Source: Ignavibacteriota bacterium (GTDB lineage: Bacteria; Bacteroidota; Ignavibacteria; UBA10030; SZUA-254). From it: DNA of 64,000 nt. The notes beneath the pieces were generated by a model. The model saw nothing but the letters and a program-made list of their open reading frames with translations. It was not told the origin of the DNA and searched no databases. The translations under genes and the position numbers were made by a program. Each line of letters opens with the position of its first letter. Position 1 is the stretch's first letter. The stretch spans positions 1 to 64,000 of the forward strand of contig JACREZ010000037.1 in NCBI GenBank assembly GCA_016212665.1, in the 5' to 3' direction. This document shows, in pieces, positions 53,859-63,011 of the stretch.

Positions 53859-54485
53859 TTAAATCAGCACTGTCACACGCACTTCGTCAGACCAGTTGCC
53901 TACGGGTTCGCCGTTCTTGAGATAGATTGCCCGATAGGTTCGAACTTCCGGAACTCCCGCAACAAGATTTGCATCTTTGTCATTGCAGGGAGAGCGGTCA
54001 TCCTTATCGAAAAACGTAAACGTGGTTTCGTTGCCCCGTTTCCGTTCGAAGAGGATTGCGTCGAACAGTCCTTTCACCCACTCGAGCCCTACCATTGTTG
54101 CGAGCGCTATTGCCTGAAACTCAGGCTTCGCATTTGCAATAATTGAGGATTCATCCGGAGCGGAAGAACCGAAGACATTCAGGTCTTCTCCGATTGCCTG
54201 CGTGAAGTTCGGGTGGAGTTTGAGCGTTGCTACAAGATTCCGGATGAAGGTTTCCGCTTCTTCGAGTACTTGTATTTTCGCGGCGACAAGAGACCTGAGC
54301 GTGCTTTTCGCCGCTTCGACTTCTGCAAGTTTTTGCTTGATAGCATCGAAGTGCGTCTGCACCTGAGTCAATTGTCCGCCCGAAAGACCGAGTGTTGCCG
54401 CATGGTTGGTTAACTTCGTATTGAGGTTTTCCCACCATCGCATCACGTTCATATCTGCGCCCGGGTAAAAATCACGCGCTGCCAT
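53859..54485 (-). CDS. Hypothetical helical protein with beta-rich C-terminus
   Basis: This 208-residue protein starts MAARDFYPGADMNVMRWWENL and is helical for the first 110 residues (coiled-coil-like around AIKQKLAEVEAAKSTLRSLVAAK). The C-terminus (TYRAIYLKNGEPVGNWSDEVRVTVL) has the last strands of a fibronectin-type fold. There is no signal peptide. A very strong ribosome site (AAAGGAGGTGA) and a near-consensus promoter (TTGACA-17-TATATT) precede it, so it should be highly expressed unless repressed. The function is unknown. Confidence 0.72.
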   Translation of the reverse strand: MAARDFYPGADMNVMRWWENLNTKLTNHAATLGLSGGQLTQVQTHFDAIKQKLAEVEAAKSTLRSLVAAKIQVLEEAETFIRNLVATLKLHPNFTQAIGEDLNVFGSSAPDESSIIANAKPEFQAIALATMVGLEWVKGLFDAILFERKRGNETTFTFFDKDDRSPCNDKDANLVAGVPEVRTYRAIYLKNGEPVGNWSDEVRVTVLI

Positions 54486-54633
54486 ATTTTTTCACCTCCT
54501 TTCAAGGCTTGTTGATTGATGAATATAAATTGGGGATTGAAAATATCTGTCTGCCGGAGATGCCTTCCGAAAGAGAACTCATCTTTGCCGAAAACGTTGT
54601 TGATATTTTTTCCTTCTGAAAAATCACGGGAGT

Positions 54634-54662
54634 AATATACATCAGGAATGAAGGCGTGTCAA
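54634..54662 (-). promoter_or_regulatory. Near-consensus sigma70 promoter of the 53859 gene
   Basis: On the minus strand TTGACA (54657-54662) and TATATT (54634-54639) are separated by exactly 17 nt. The -35 matches 6 of 6 and the -10 5 of 6. Transcription would start near 54627, leaving a leader of about 140 nt. Confidence 0.72.
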
Positions 54663-54716
54663 TCAGGAAATTCCTGATGCTTGTATCAGGAATTTCCTGA
54701 TAGTTTCCTGATACAA
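54641..54716. promoter_or_regulatory. Clustered ATCAGGAA-n-TTCCTGAT operators
   Basis: Two perfect 8-1-8 palindromes with arms ATCAGGAA/TTCCTGAT occur at 54662-54678 and 54685-54701. Half sites lie at 54641-54648 (within the promoter spacer) and about 54704-54712. The first palindrome overlaps the -35 box of the minus-strand promoter. The cluster lies between divergent genes, 53859 and the HTH-methyltransferase at 54933; the regulator is not identified. Confidence 0.72.
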
Positions 54717-54932
54717 AATGTATATTTGTGGCAAGATGTTGGTCAAAGAACAGACTAATGATGTATTATATAAAGCGGAATTATCTGATTGATTAAACTG
54801 TCGGTTTATGATAGAAATCAAGTCATTTACAAATGGTAACTTGCTAGGTAAATAGAAAAGAATATTTGTATTCAATGAAAAAAACATCAATATTATCTGA
54901 TACTAATTGATACTTTAAAAAAACGACTTAGA

Positions 54933-56078
54933 ATGCCGAGACAAAAGAAAACAAAGAATGAAAGTGAAATATTGCTCACTATAAAAGAGGCTGCGGGATT
55001 ACTTAAAGTTTCCGAGGTTTCCGTAAAGCGATATATTTCTAAAGAAATAATACCATCTGTAAAAATTGGTGGTGCAAGACGTATAGTCAAGAATGATGTT
55101 TGGGATAATTTTGTTGAAAAGAATCGTCAAGAACTCAAATTAAAATCGAATAAAGTTTCTGAAGCTGACCCCCCTTACACAGTAAAGCGGGAAATAGAGA
55201 AAGAATTAAAAAAAACTAAACTAGGTTTTAACAATCTCACACCGACAGAATGGGCTCTGCTCTCGAAAAACGTCATTGATGAAAAAGAGATTCTCAATCC
55301 AGTCTGGAATGATCTTTCTTCTCCAAGAAACAAATATCAATTAGAACATGGAGCTGTTTATCCGGTAAAACTTGCTGAACGACTAATAAAAATGTATTCA
55401 GCGGAAGGTGACACAGTGTTTGACCCTTTCCTTGGAATTGGTTCAACAATAATTGCGGCACATGGACTTAACAGGCATGGAGCAGGCATTGAACTCAATC
55501 CTAAATTTTCCAACATCGCACAGCAATGGTTAAATGATGTGCAGGGACTTTTTGCAAACGACAAACATTACAAAGTCATTAATGATGATTGTCGAAATAT
55601 GCTAATGCATATCCGAAAAGATAAAATTCAACTTACAGTTACCTCGCCGCCGTATGCTGATTTTATTCAAAGATCATTAAAGGACAGAGCAACTGTTCAT
55701 AAGACATCAATCATCACACACGAAAACAACAGCACGGTAAAACAATATAGCGACCATGAACATGACTTTGGTAATTTGCCTTACAAAGATTTTTTGAAAG
55801 GAATTAAACATATCTTGAAGGATAATTTGGAGGTCACAAAGCCGGGAGGTTATTCATGTTGGGTGGTGAAAGATTATAGAAACACGAAAAATAAGATTCC
55901 GTATGTACCTTTCCATTCTGACTTAGCAGCAGTTGGACAGGAAGTTGGATGGTTATATCAGGATTTAATTATTTGGGACCAAACTGGACAAAGAAGATTA
56001 GTGTTACTTGGATATCCAAGCGTATTTTATGTTAATCAAAATTGTTCATTTATTGTTGTATTTAGAAAACCGAAGTAA
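54933..56078 (+). CDS. DNA methyltransferase with N-terminal HTH domain (M1)
   Basis: This 381-residue protein has an excisionase/MerR-type helix-turn-helix at residues 10-60 (LLTIKEAAGLLKVSEVSVKRYI, KIGGARRIVKNDVWDNF), then an N4/N6-type DNA methylase with motif I DPFLGIGSTIIAAHGL near 165 and motif IV TSPPYADF at 237. The HTH fused to the N-terminus suggests the enzyme could also repress its own operon. The stop overlaps the start of the second methyltransferase by 1 nt. The region is AT-rich relative to the flanks, consistent with acquisition. Confidence 0.85.
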   Translation: MPRQKKTKNESEILLTIKEAAGLLKVSEVSVKRYISKEIIPSVKIGGARRIVKNDVWDNFVEKNRQELKLKSNKVSEADPPYTVKREIEKELKKTKLGFNNLTPTEWALLSKNVIDEKEILNPVWNDLSSPRNKYQLEHGAVYPVKLAERLIKMYSAEGDTVFDPFLGIGSTIIAAHGLNRHGAGIELNPKFSNIAQQWLNDVQGLFANDKHYKVINDDCRNMLMHIRKDKIQLTVTSPPYADFIQRSLKDRATVHKTSIITHENNSTVKQYSDHEHDFGNLPYKDFLKGIKHILKDNLEVTKPGGYSCWVVKDYRNTKNKIPYVPFHSDLAAVGQEVGWLYQDLIIWDQTGQRRLVLLGYPSVFYVNQNCSFIVVFRKPK

Positions 56079-57214
56079 TGGTAAAAACTAATAGAGAGAT
56101 GGAGTTTGATTTTAACGGTGAGGATACGTCTTATCTCAATCACTCTCTACATCCGTATCCTGCAAAGTTTCCACCACAGCTACCAAAAAAAATTTTGGAA
56201 GATTATGCAGTCAAAGGACAAACTGTTCTTGATCCTTTTTGCGGTTCAGGAACTACCCTTGTTGAAGCAAGGATTTATGGATTGAATGCAGTGGGAGTTG
56301 ATGTAAACGGGCTTTCTGTTTTACTTTCTCAGGTGAAAGCAACACCACTTTCAGAAAAGCAGTTTTCAATAATTGAAAACTTCATCATAGAAATTGAAGA
56401 AGATATTTTTCAATGGAAATTTTCTGGTAGGCCAAAGATTAAAGTAAAAGAAATTGAAGGACAAGACCATTGGTTTCAAAATAATGTTTCAGAAGAAATT
56501 ACATTTCTATTGAATGAAATCAGCAAACAAAATGATGAGGGTGTACAAAATTTTCTAAAAATTGTTTTGTCCTCAATTATTGTAAGAGTCTCAAACCAAG
56601 ATAGTGATACAAGATTTGCTGCAATAGAGAAAAACGTTTTGGACTGTTACACTCTTGAACAGTTTTGCAAGAAGGCAAAAGAATATAACACGCGAATGTC
56701 AGAGTTTTCAAAACTTATTTGCCACGAAACAGACTTAAGGATTTTTAATGCTGACAGTAGGAACTTAGATTTCATCTCGGATAATTCAATAGACATCATC
56801 ATTACTTCGCCACCATACGCAAATACATATGACTATTATTTGTATCATAAATTCCGCAAACGCTGGCTTGACCTTGATGTGAAATTCGCCCAATACAATG
56901 AGATCGGTTCAAGACGAGAGTATTCAAGTTTGAAAGAAAAAAAAGAAAAGTGGAACGAAGATTTGATCAGATGTTTTGCTGAAATGCAGCGAGTATTAAA
57001 ACCCAAACATTTTGCATTCATTGTAATTGGCGACAGCGTAATAAAAAAGGAATTGATAAAAATTGAGAAAGAAATTTCCGACTTTGCTCCAAGCATAGGT
57101 TTCAAGGTGAATGAAATATTATCTTCTGATTTATCCAGCCATTCAAAAATTTTCAATCCTTCCTATGCACAGAAAGGTAAGAAGGAACATTTAATCATTT
57201 TAGAAAAAGTATAA
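56078..57214 (+). CDS. DNA methyltransferase M2 (N4/N6 type)
   Basis: This 378-residue protein has motif I VLDPFCGSGTTLVEA near residue 50 and catalytic TSPPYANTYDYY at 243, about 190 residues apart, so a target-recognition region probably lies between them. HPYPAKFPPQLP near the start is typical of this family. It is distinct in layout from M1, so the pair probably modifies the two strands of an asymmetric site. The stop overlaps the next start by 1 nt. Confidence 0.86.
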   Translation: MVKTNREMEFDFNGEDTSYLNHSLHPYPAKFPPQLPKKILEDYAVKGQTVLDPFCGSGTTLVEARIYGLNAVGVDVNGLSVLLSQVKATPLSEKQFSIIENFIIEIEEDIFQWKFSGRPKIKVKEIEGQDHWFQNNVSEEITFLLNEISKQNDEGVQNFLKIVLSSIIVRVSNQDSDTRFAAIEKNVLDCYTLEQFCKKAKEYNTRMSEFSKLICHETDLRIFNADSRNLDFISDNSIDIIITSPPYANTYDYYLYHKFRKRWLDLDVKFAQYNEIGSRREYSSLKEKKEKWNEDLIRCFAEMQRVLKPKHFAFIVIGDSVIKKELIKIEKEISDFAPSIGFKVNEILSSDLSSHSKIFNPSYAQKGKKEHLIILEKV

Positions 57215-59049
57215 TGCAAGAAATTCGTCTTTACTATGAATGTTTAGAACAGGGCAACGATTATTTGTTGCCAATGATTAGCGAGGTAGTTTCAAAGGAA
57301 ACCTCAGTCAAACTTATCAAACGACCCAAGAAAGCAACTCAACTTTCCAATGGTGCTCTATCATCAATCTTATCGTTCACTACACCCGATGCCTTAATTA
57401 CTGCAGTAAAAAATGATGTTGAATATCCATTAGCTTTAATTGAATTTACAGAAGCGGTAAAAACTGAAGACCACGAACTTCAGCGCACCTACGGTGCAGT
57501 TGCTGCGTATTTTTCAGAAATGTATTACATCAAAATTTCTGGACACAAGAAAAGTGAAAAAGAATTCGGTGGTGCTGAATATAATCCCTACTCAACTCCT
57601 AAAATATTGATTGATACTTTCAAATATGAAGGTTACATCATTGCTGACTGGGGAACAGACAAAAACAATAAATTCAATTTGCAACGACATACTGAGTTTC
57701 CTGCTTGTCCGCCTGTAATTCAAATTTTGAAAGATACAATTCAAGCAAGTATAAAAGTATTTGAACAATCGGAGAAAAATTGGTTCGTTAATTCTATAAA
57801 ATCTTTAAAGGAAACAAAATCATACAAGATATTTCGCGAAGAGGTTGATGCTGCAACAGGAACAAATGAATTATTGCAAGAGTGGAAAGCGAGAGAAGAT
57901 AGAAACGGAAACATGAACAAGTTGAGATACTTTGTTCGTAAGGACTGGGTTGCAGCAAAGATAAATCGTTTCAGTCATGCAATGGACCCTGACAGAGGAA
58001 TTTTGACATTCATTTCATTTGTCTTTTCTCACACCCACAAAGTTTTTGGCATTTATGCATTGGTAAGACCGAGAGGGAATGAGATAATGAAAAAGGATTT
58101 GAATAGTTTGACTACGCTTCGGAGCAAACTAAAAGAAGCGATTGAAAAAGATAGTGGTGGAGTTCCATCTTGGTTTACAGCAGAATTAATAAAAGTTGCA
58201 AGAGAAGCGAAGGAACAAAACTCAACAATAAATTTTCAACCTGTTTGGGAGAAACATCAAGCAAAAATTTCTGAAAATAAAGTTGTGGCAACGATAGCTT
58301 ATTTCCTTGACGGAATGTTTCTCAATCACAACGGAATTAAACTTGTGTGGGATAGACGAAAACTATTAGGAAACAGTAAAGGAGAAATTCTTTCACTCAT
58401 GAAAAAATATTTTTCATCCACAACGTTTACAACTGCATCGCCGACAACTGCAGAGACAATTGAAGTTGATGAAGATGAAGTTACTTACGCAATTGTACAC
58501 AGGGTTTTAATTCCAAACAAGTTCAGGATTGTTTCTATCTCTTATCCTGGCTCACAGGGTGGCGGAGCAATTCTTCCCGACCCCGATTTAGGAAAAGCAC
58601 AACCCCGTGAATATCCCGACATCATTGCTTTACCACCGACAAAAAACGCTAAGATTGATGTTGTTCTAAGTGAAAGTAAAGGAATGTTCCAACAATCAGA
58701 AATTGAAAAAGACACAGCAAAGATCCTGCGTTACAAGAACGACAGGAAATTACAGGTAGCTTTGAAAGAAACTTTAGTTGTTGCACAGGTCATTGATAAA
58801 AACGATACGGTTAGAAATATTTTAATTGGTGTTGCCTTTGGTGTTAAATCAAACACTCCGACAACTTGGAAACCAGATGAGGTTGATTTTATATTTAGAA
58901 TTACAAACCGCAATAAGTGGGCAATCGGAATTTTCAATCAAGCATTAAAAGAACTTATTCCGAAAATTGAAGGAACAACAGATTTTCCTGAAGTATATAA
59001 GATTGTAGGAAATCCCAAAAATAGAACACAAGAAGAATTTGAGTTTTAG
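57214..59049 (+). CDS. Putative restriction endonuclease of the two-methylase system
   Basis: This 611-residue protein is coupled by a 1-nt overlap to M2. Two PD-(D/E)xK-like motifs are visible: PD (D59) with E77-F-T79, and PD (D469) with E487-S-K489; in both the Asp to Glu distance is 18 residues. Only the second has the canonical lysine. The rest has no recognised domain. The three-gene layout M1-M2-R is typical of Type II systems with asymmetric recognition sites (Type IIS-like). Specificity cannot be read. There is no terminator hairpin directly after it. Confidence 0.7.
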   Translation: MQEIRLYYECLEQGNDYLLPMISEVVSKETSVKLIKRPKKATQLSNGALSSILSFTTPDALITAVKNDVEYPLALIEFTEAVKTEDHELQRTYGAVAAYFSEMYYIKISGHKKSEKEFGGAEYNPYSTPKILIDTFKYEGYIIADWGTDKNNKFNLQRHTEFPACPPVIQILKDTIQASIKVFEQSEKNWFVNSIKSLKETKSYKIFREEVDAATGTNELLQEWKAREDRNGNMNKLRYFVRKDWVAAKINRFSHAMDPDRGILTFISFVFSHTHKVFGIYALVRPRGNEIMKKDLNSLTTLRSKLKEAIEKDSGGVPSWFTAELIKVAREAKEQNSTINFQPVWEKHQAKISENKVVATIAYFLDGMFLNHNGIKLVWDRRKLLGNSKGEILSLMKKYFSSTTFTTASPTTAETIEVDEDEVTYAIVHRVLIPNKFRIVSISYPGSQGGGAILPDPDLGKAQPREYPDIIALPPTKNAKIDVVLSESKGMFQQSEIEKDTAKILRYKNDRKLQVALKETLVVAQVIDKNDTVRNILIGVAFGVKSNTPTTWKPDEVDFIFRITNRNKWAIGIFNQALKELIPKIEGTTDFPEVYKIVGNPKNRTQEEFEF

Positions 59050-59467
59050 TTATTAGCAAAGGAGTGGGTTCAAACTTCCGACCAAACAAGGATATCAAAC
59101 TCTAACCTCCAATCAGTATTATGAAAAATCTCCTCACATCGCACCTCAAAAATCCAACAAACGCTCGGATAAATGTTTGATTGTGCATTAGTAAGAAATT
59201 CCCGACAAGGCTTTCAATAAATACTTGTCATTCAGCCAGAACATTGGTAATTTTTTAACCCGCAATTGAGATCAGTAATTTAATAACCTTGAGAAGGTTC
59301 AACTTCTCAATTGCTTCATACGTTTCTTTGTTCTGCACCTTATTACCACTAAAACCTTCGCAAAGTTAATGTCTGTCGCCTCAAACTGTCGTCGCAAACA
59401 ATATTCATTTGTTTCTCTTATTTTCGCTTTGTACATTGGACTCAGAAAGAAAATAAACGAGCGCCGT
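59050..59467. other. Non-coding gap after the R-M system
   Basis: No gene of convincing length is seen here. The stretch contains an inverted repeat with arms GCAATTGAGA (59262-59271) and TCTCAATTGC (59305-59314) enclosing a smaller dyad AACCTT/AAGGTT, with no T-tract. It may be a remnant of an accessory boundary. Confidence 0.5.
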
Positions 59468-59659
59468 ATGACAGAAATAATTCAAGAACTGGAAAAAATC
59501 GAATCTCAAATCCACGATTTGAAAACAAAACTAAAGCATCAATCAAAACCTGTTGAACTTGAAGGAATTTGGAAAGGTATTGATGTAACGGAAGAAGATA
59601 TTGCGGACGCAAAAAAATCGCTTTTTAAACCCTTGTATGAATTCGATAAGGAACAATGA
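59468..59659 (+). CDS. VapB-like antitoxin
   Basis: This 63-residue protein from ATG 59468 is helical and charged (IQELEKIESQIHDLKTKLK), followed by GIDVTEEDIADAKKSLFKPLYEF, a C-terminal tail typical of small antitoxins that wrap around a PIN toxin. Its TGA overlaps the ATG of the downstream PIN gene (ATGA). An in-frame ATG at 59369 is upstream but the extension looks non-conserved. Confidence 0.7.
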   Translation: MTEIIQELEKIESQIHDLKTKLKHQSKPVELEGIWKGIDVTEEDIADAKKSLFKPLYEFDKEQ

Positions 59660-60047
59660 AACGTTATACGGTTGATACCCATGCCTGATTTGGTACTTCG
59701 CCGAATTGACTTTCATTTCCCGCAGGGCTGAATCTTGTATGATGGAAGCAGATGCAGGGCTTACACAAATTATCGTTCCCACTATTGTTCTTTCCGAAGT
59801 CTTAATGATTGGTGAGAAGAAGAGAATTACTTTTGACTACGGAGAATTTTTATCGAATCTTGTGACAAGTGAAAATTACACAATCCATCCATTTGATTTT
59901 GACATTCTCTTGCAGATGAGAAGGTTAGAAGCGATTCCGGAACTTCATGACAGAATAATTGTAGCAACGGCGCTTATAACTGAAAGCGCTCTTATAACAA
60001 AGGACCGGGAAATTATCTCGTCCGGAATAGTTCAAACTTTTTGGTAA
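59656..60047 (+). pseudogene. VapC-like PIN-domain toxin with a frameshift
   Basis: The PIN toxin starts MKRYTVDTHA at 59656, overlapping the antitoxin, but the frame hits TGA at 59686. One base inserted near 59684 restores HALIWYFAEL and the rest: TFISRRAESCMMEADAG, VLSEVLMIGEKKR, ELHDRIIVATAL and ITKDREI. The conserved acidic residues (D7, E of LSEV, D of HDR, D of TKD) are all present once the frame is joined. It is either a 1-nt deletion that inactivates the toxin, or a sequencing error. The downstream open frame (59706-60047) is intact. Confidence 0.78.
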
Positions 60048-60072
60048 ACTATGGTGAAGTAACCATACGTTT

Positions 60073-60125
60073 GTAGGTCGAAATTACTTTCGACTATTTC
60101 CTACCAGAATCGAAATAATATTTCC
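60073..60125. repeat. REP/BIME-like element, copy 5 (degenerate)
   Basis: GTAG (60073-60076) is followed by hairpin arms GTCGAAA/TTTCGAC (60077-60094). A second, weaker dyad (TCGAAAT...ATTTCCGA) follows, with CTAC inside. It is related to copy 1 by sequence but eroded in the second half. Confidence 0.5.
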
Positions 60126-60200
60126 GAAAACCTAGTTCTAAGACACTCTCATCGTCCATGACATCCGAGGAAATATTGGAATGCTCTAACAACTAATCCT

Positions 60201-61460
60201 TCACTTTTGTTTTTCTGAAGTTAATAATCTATCGAGAAGATATTGAGCGTTATAGTACAGAAATTTCCAACCTTCAAGCGTTATTGTTTTGTTATCTTCA
60301 TCTAATGAATCGCGATACTCTTCATCTACTTTTTCTTGAAAGAGTTTGATTTGACGGTAACAGTTGTTGGAATCTCCCTGCGAGAGATAACCAAGAGCGT
60401 TGGAAAGGAAGCTATCAAGTTCAATTACAAAATTCGAATCGGAGAGCCAGTTGTATCCTGCTATCTGATGCTTATATGAAATGAGTGTGTCTAATAATCC
60501 AACAATCGTTATAGAATCAATTGGCTTTATTGGTGCAAATGCATCTAAAAATGATTTAATTTCAGATCGCACCAAATTAGACTGCTCAACTTGAATTTGT
60601 CTTAACATAAAATTGATAAAAAATGGTTCGTAGTAACGCTTCGCCCATAAATTACCTTCTATAAAGCCGACGCCGGGATAGTACTCTGATCTCAAGTATG
60701 GATCCGGTTCATTAGGTCCAGCCCAAATAGAACGTTCAGGTTGACCTTCCGGATCTATCTTTTTCAAACCGTGAAATAAGTTGCTTCTGTAGATTCCACT
60801 ATTTGTATAGAATAAATCTTCTAGAATTGACCTTGCAGATTGCTTATCAAACTTTGCCAGTACAGTAGCACTTACCATAAAGGCAACATAATCAGTCGAA
60901 TCTCGGATTTCATTTTCAAGTATTAATTTAATTTGCGTCGAATAATTTTGATTTTTCCCATATTCTCCCATTACAACTCTTGCAGTTTGTTTAATAATTC
61001 CATCTTTTTTATAAGCATTCAGTACAGTATCAAAATATGAAAATATTCCCGCCTCAGTCAGAAAATATATTGCATTTAACTTTATTGAAGTTGAAATAAA
61101 ACCATTATACCTTATCAAGGTATCAAACCCCTGTATTGCCCCCTCATCTCCGAAATATCCTCTTACACGTTGGTAGTTAAAATAATGAAAAGTATTGAAT
61201 GGCAATGTATCAGCATAAGCCCAACTTCTCAAACTGTCAAGAATAAACAACTGATCCTGTTCTCCATGATAATATGCCAGAAGCAATGCCGCATTAACAG
61301 ATTTCTCATCCTTCATGAGTTTCCTAAGATTCTGCCGAGAAGTATCGTTAGCCACTCCAGTATAATTCTCACTCACTAAATGTAAATCCCACAAATGCTG
61401 GGAAAATCCAGACGAGGTGACAACAAAAAGTAAAAAAAGGAGAATAAAAAATATTTTCAT
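60201..61460 (-). CDS. Secreted hypothetical protein, HEAT-like helical
   Basis: The protein is 419 residues from ATG 61460 with a signal peptide (MKIFFILLFLLFVVTSSGFSQ); an upstream in-frame ATG at 61583 adds a Cys-rich stretch before the signal peptide and is less likely. The body is alpha-helical, with repeated segments of about 35 residues resembling HEAT repeats (ALLLAYYHGEQDQLFILDSLRSWA), but lacking a clear family. It has no sorting domain, so it is probably periplasmic. It is flanked by the REP copy 5 and by the oxidoreductase genes. Confidence 0.65.
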   Translation of the reverse strand: MKIFFILLFLLFVVTSSGFSQHLWDLHLVSENYTGVANDTSRQNLRKLMKDEKSVNAALLLAYYHGEQDQLFILDSLRSWAYADTLPFNTFHYFNYQRVRGYFGDEGAIQGFDTLIRYNGFISTSIKLNAIYFLTEAGIFSYFDTVLNAYKKDGIIKQTARVVMGEYGKNQNYSTQIKLILENEIRDSTDYVAFMVSATVLAKFDKQSARSILEDLFYTNSGIYRSNLFHGLKKIDPEGQPERSIWAGPNEPDPYLRSEYYPGVGFIEGNLWAKRYYEPFFINFMLRQIQVEQSNLVRSEIKSFLDAFAPIKPIDSITIVGLLDTLISYKHQIAGYNWLSDSNFVIELDSFLSNALGYLSQGDSNNCYRQIKLFQEKVDEEYRDSLDEDNKTITLEGWKFLYYNAQYLLDRLLTSEKQK

Positions 61461-61730
61461 GAAACTCTCTGACATATCCTTATTTGCTTGGGTGTCACGT
61501 TCCACACAGCAACACGGCGGTTGTACCATGAAATCGTCCCTTACACCGGAGGAGGATTCCTTGGTGTTCACGTTGTTATTCATGGTTCACCTTCCTTAGT
61601 ATTTGTCGCAGTAACATCAGAAACAGACTTCGTTTTTTTCATGGTTACACTATCCGAAGTAAATATACAGTTGCTTACCTCAATAATCAACTCTCCTCCC
61701 TATGAATGGTTAGATGTCAGAGTTCAGGCT

Positions 61731-63011
61731 TCAGGACGTTTGAAATGCTTCTACCGGAAACAGACCCGATTGTTGCACATACAACTCAATTGCTTTCAAT
61801 GCCGCTTTCGCTCCGCCGTATTCTTTCCTGAACGGATACTCGATGATGTTCGCGTCGGTGTGCGGCTTCGGCAAACTTGAATCTATGAGAAGCATCGTCG
61901 TTGGTTTCAAACGGTCAAACACATGCTTCTCGTACAACTCGTTCAATCCGTCTTCCGAGACAACGATGACGGCGTCCGGCGTTTCGATTCCCGTGTAAAA
62001 AATATCGTGCGGAGAGAGAATCACTTCTGCAAGCGAGAAACCCGAACCTTGTGTAACAGGATTATCGTTCTTCTGCGTGCAGTGTAACCTGCTCATCACG
62101 GCGGCTTCGCACAATTTCTTCGCCGCCGATTGGACACGTTCCCCTGCGCTTCCGGCAATAACAATTCCCACCTGATGTTTCAGTTTGCTTTCAAACTGCG
62201 GAATCAATCCATCATCTTTCTGTGAGGCAGAGAAGGCCTGATCACGCGGGTTTTTATCCGCGTACAGCACTCCGAACTCTGCACGGTTTTTTTCATTCGT
62301 CAGAATTCCGAACTCCTGTCCCTGCTCTTCAATGACTGAACGAATTGCATTTCCGGTTAACTCGTTTTTCGTGGTTGCATGTTCAGTGCAAAGTTCAACG
62401 ATTTCAACAAGCGAAAATCCGGGATGTTGAATTGCTTCGGCAAGAACATCTCCCAAATCTTTATCGGTGGCAAGTTTCCGTGCGACAAATTCAGCCCGTG
62501 CATCGAGCATGACACGGCACATATCTATCGGCGGAATAATGTTTCCGTCGGGAGTGGTCGGCGTAATAAATTCCATCGGGGAAAATGCCGAGTGCTGTCC
62601 GCCTGTCATCCCGAATAAAAAATTATTACAGAGCAACACGGTCACATCAACATTGAGCAACGCGGCATTGACGAGATGAAGCAATCCAATCATTGCTCCG
62701 CCATCGCCGATGAGAACAACTGTTTTTAATTTTGAATCGGACAACACAGAATCGGCAAGTTCGATGCCTGTGGCAAACGCTGTCGAGCGTCCATGTGTTG
62801 TGTGCACTGTATGAGGAGTTTCAAACAGCGCATCCGCCAACCCGATGCATCCGATGTCGGTAACCAAATTCACTTTCGATGGCGGAATCTGAAGTTTCAT
62901 CAGCGCATCGTTCAGTTTTCGTAACACGTGCGTGTGTCCGCATCCTTTGCAGAATGGCATCGCACAGTTTTCAGTGATGAATGTTGTCGGCGTGGGTATT
63001 GTCCCGGTCAT
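61731..63011 (-). CDS. 2-oxoacid:acceptor oxidoreductase, beta-gamma fusion
   Basis: This 426-residue protein has an N-terminal TPP-binding beta domain with CKGCGHTHVL, DIGCIGLAD, HTTHGRSTAFATG and GDGGAMIGLLHLVNAALLNVDVTVLLCNNFLFGMTGGQ, and from about residue 275 a gamma (POR) domain with VGIVIAGSAGERVQSAAKKL. It is normally two polypeptides; here they are fused. The Cys in CKGCG is consistent with the beta subunit. With the alpha subunit it decarboxylates 2-oxoacids (2-oxoglutarate or branched/aryl type) using ferredoxin. The start overlaps the alpha stop. Confidence 0.85.
   Translation of the reverse strand: MTGTIPTPTTFITENCAMPFCKGCGHTHVLRKLNDALMKLQIPPSKVNLVTDIGCIGLADALFETPHTVHTTHGRSTAFATGIELADSVLSDSKLKTVVLIGDGGAMIGLLHLVNAALLNVDVTVLLCNNFLFGMTGGQHSAFSPMEFITPTTPDGNIIPPIDMCRVMLDARAEFVARKLATDKDLGDVLAEAIQHPGFSLVEIVELCTEHATTKNELTGNAIRSVIEEQGQEFGILTNEKNRAEFGVLYADKNPRDQAFSASQKDDGLIPQFESKLKHQVGIVIAGSAGERVQSAAKKLCEAAVMSRLHCTQKNDNPVTQGSGFSLAEVILSPHDIFYTGIETPDAVIVVSEDGLNELYEKHVFDRLKPTTMLLIDSSLPKPHTDANIIEYPFRKEYGGAKAALKAIELYVQQSGLFPVEAFQTS

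Noticed and set aside
54933-59049. DISARM or BREX-type defence island
   Set aside because: Only two methyltransferases and one nuclease-like gene are present; no helicase, PLD or PglZ-type genes.
61461-61583. N-terminal extension of the 60201 protein with CCC motif
   Set aside because: It would place about 41 polar and Cys-rich residues before a clear signal peptide; ATG 61460 is more plausible.
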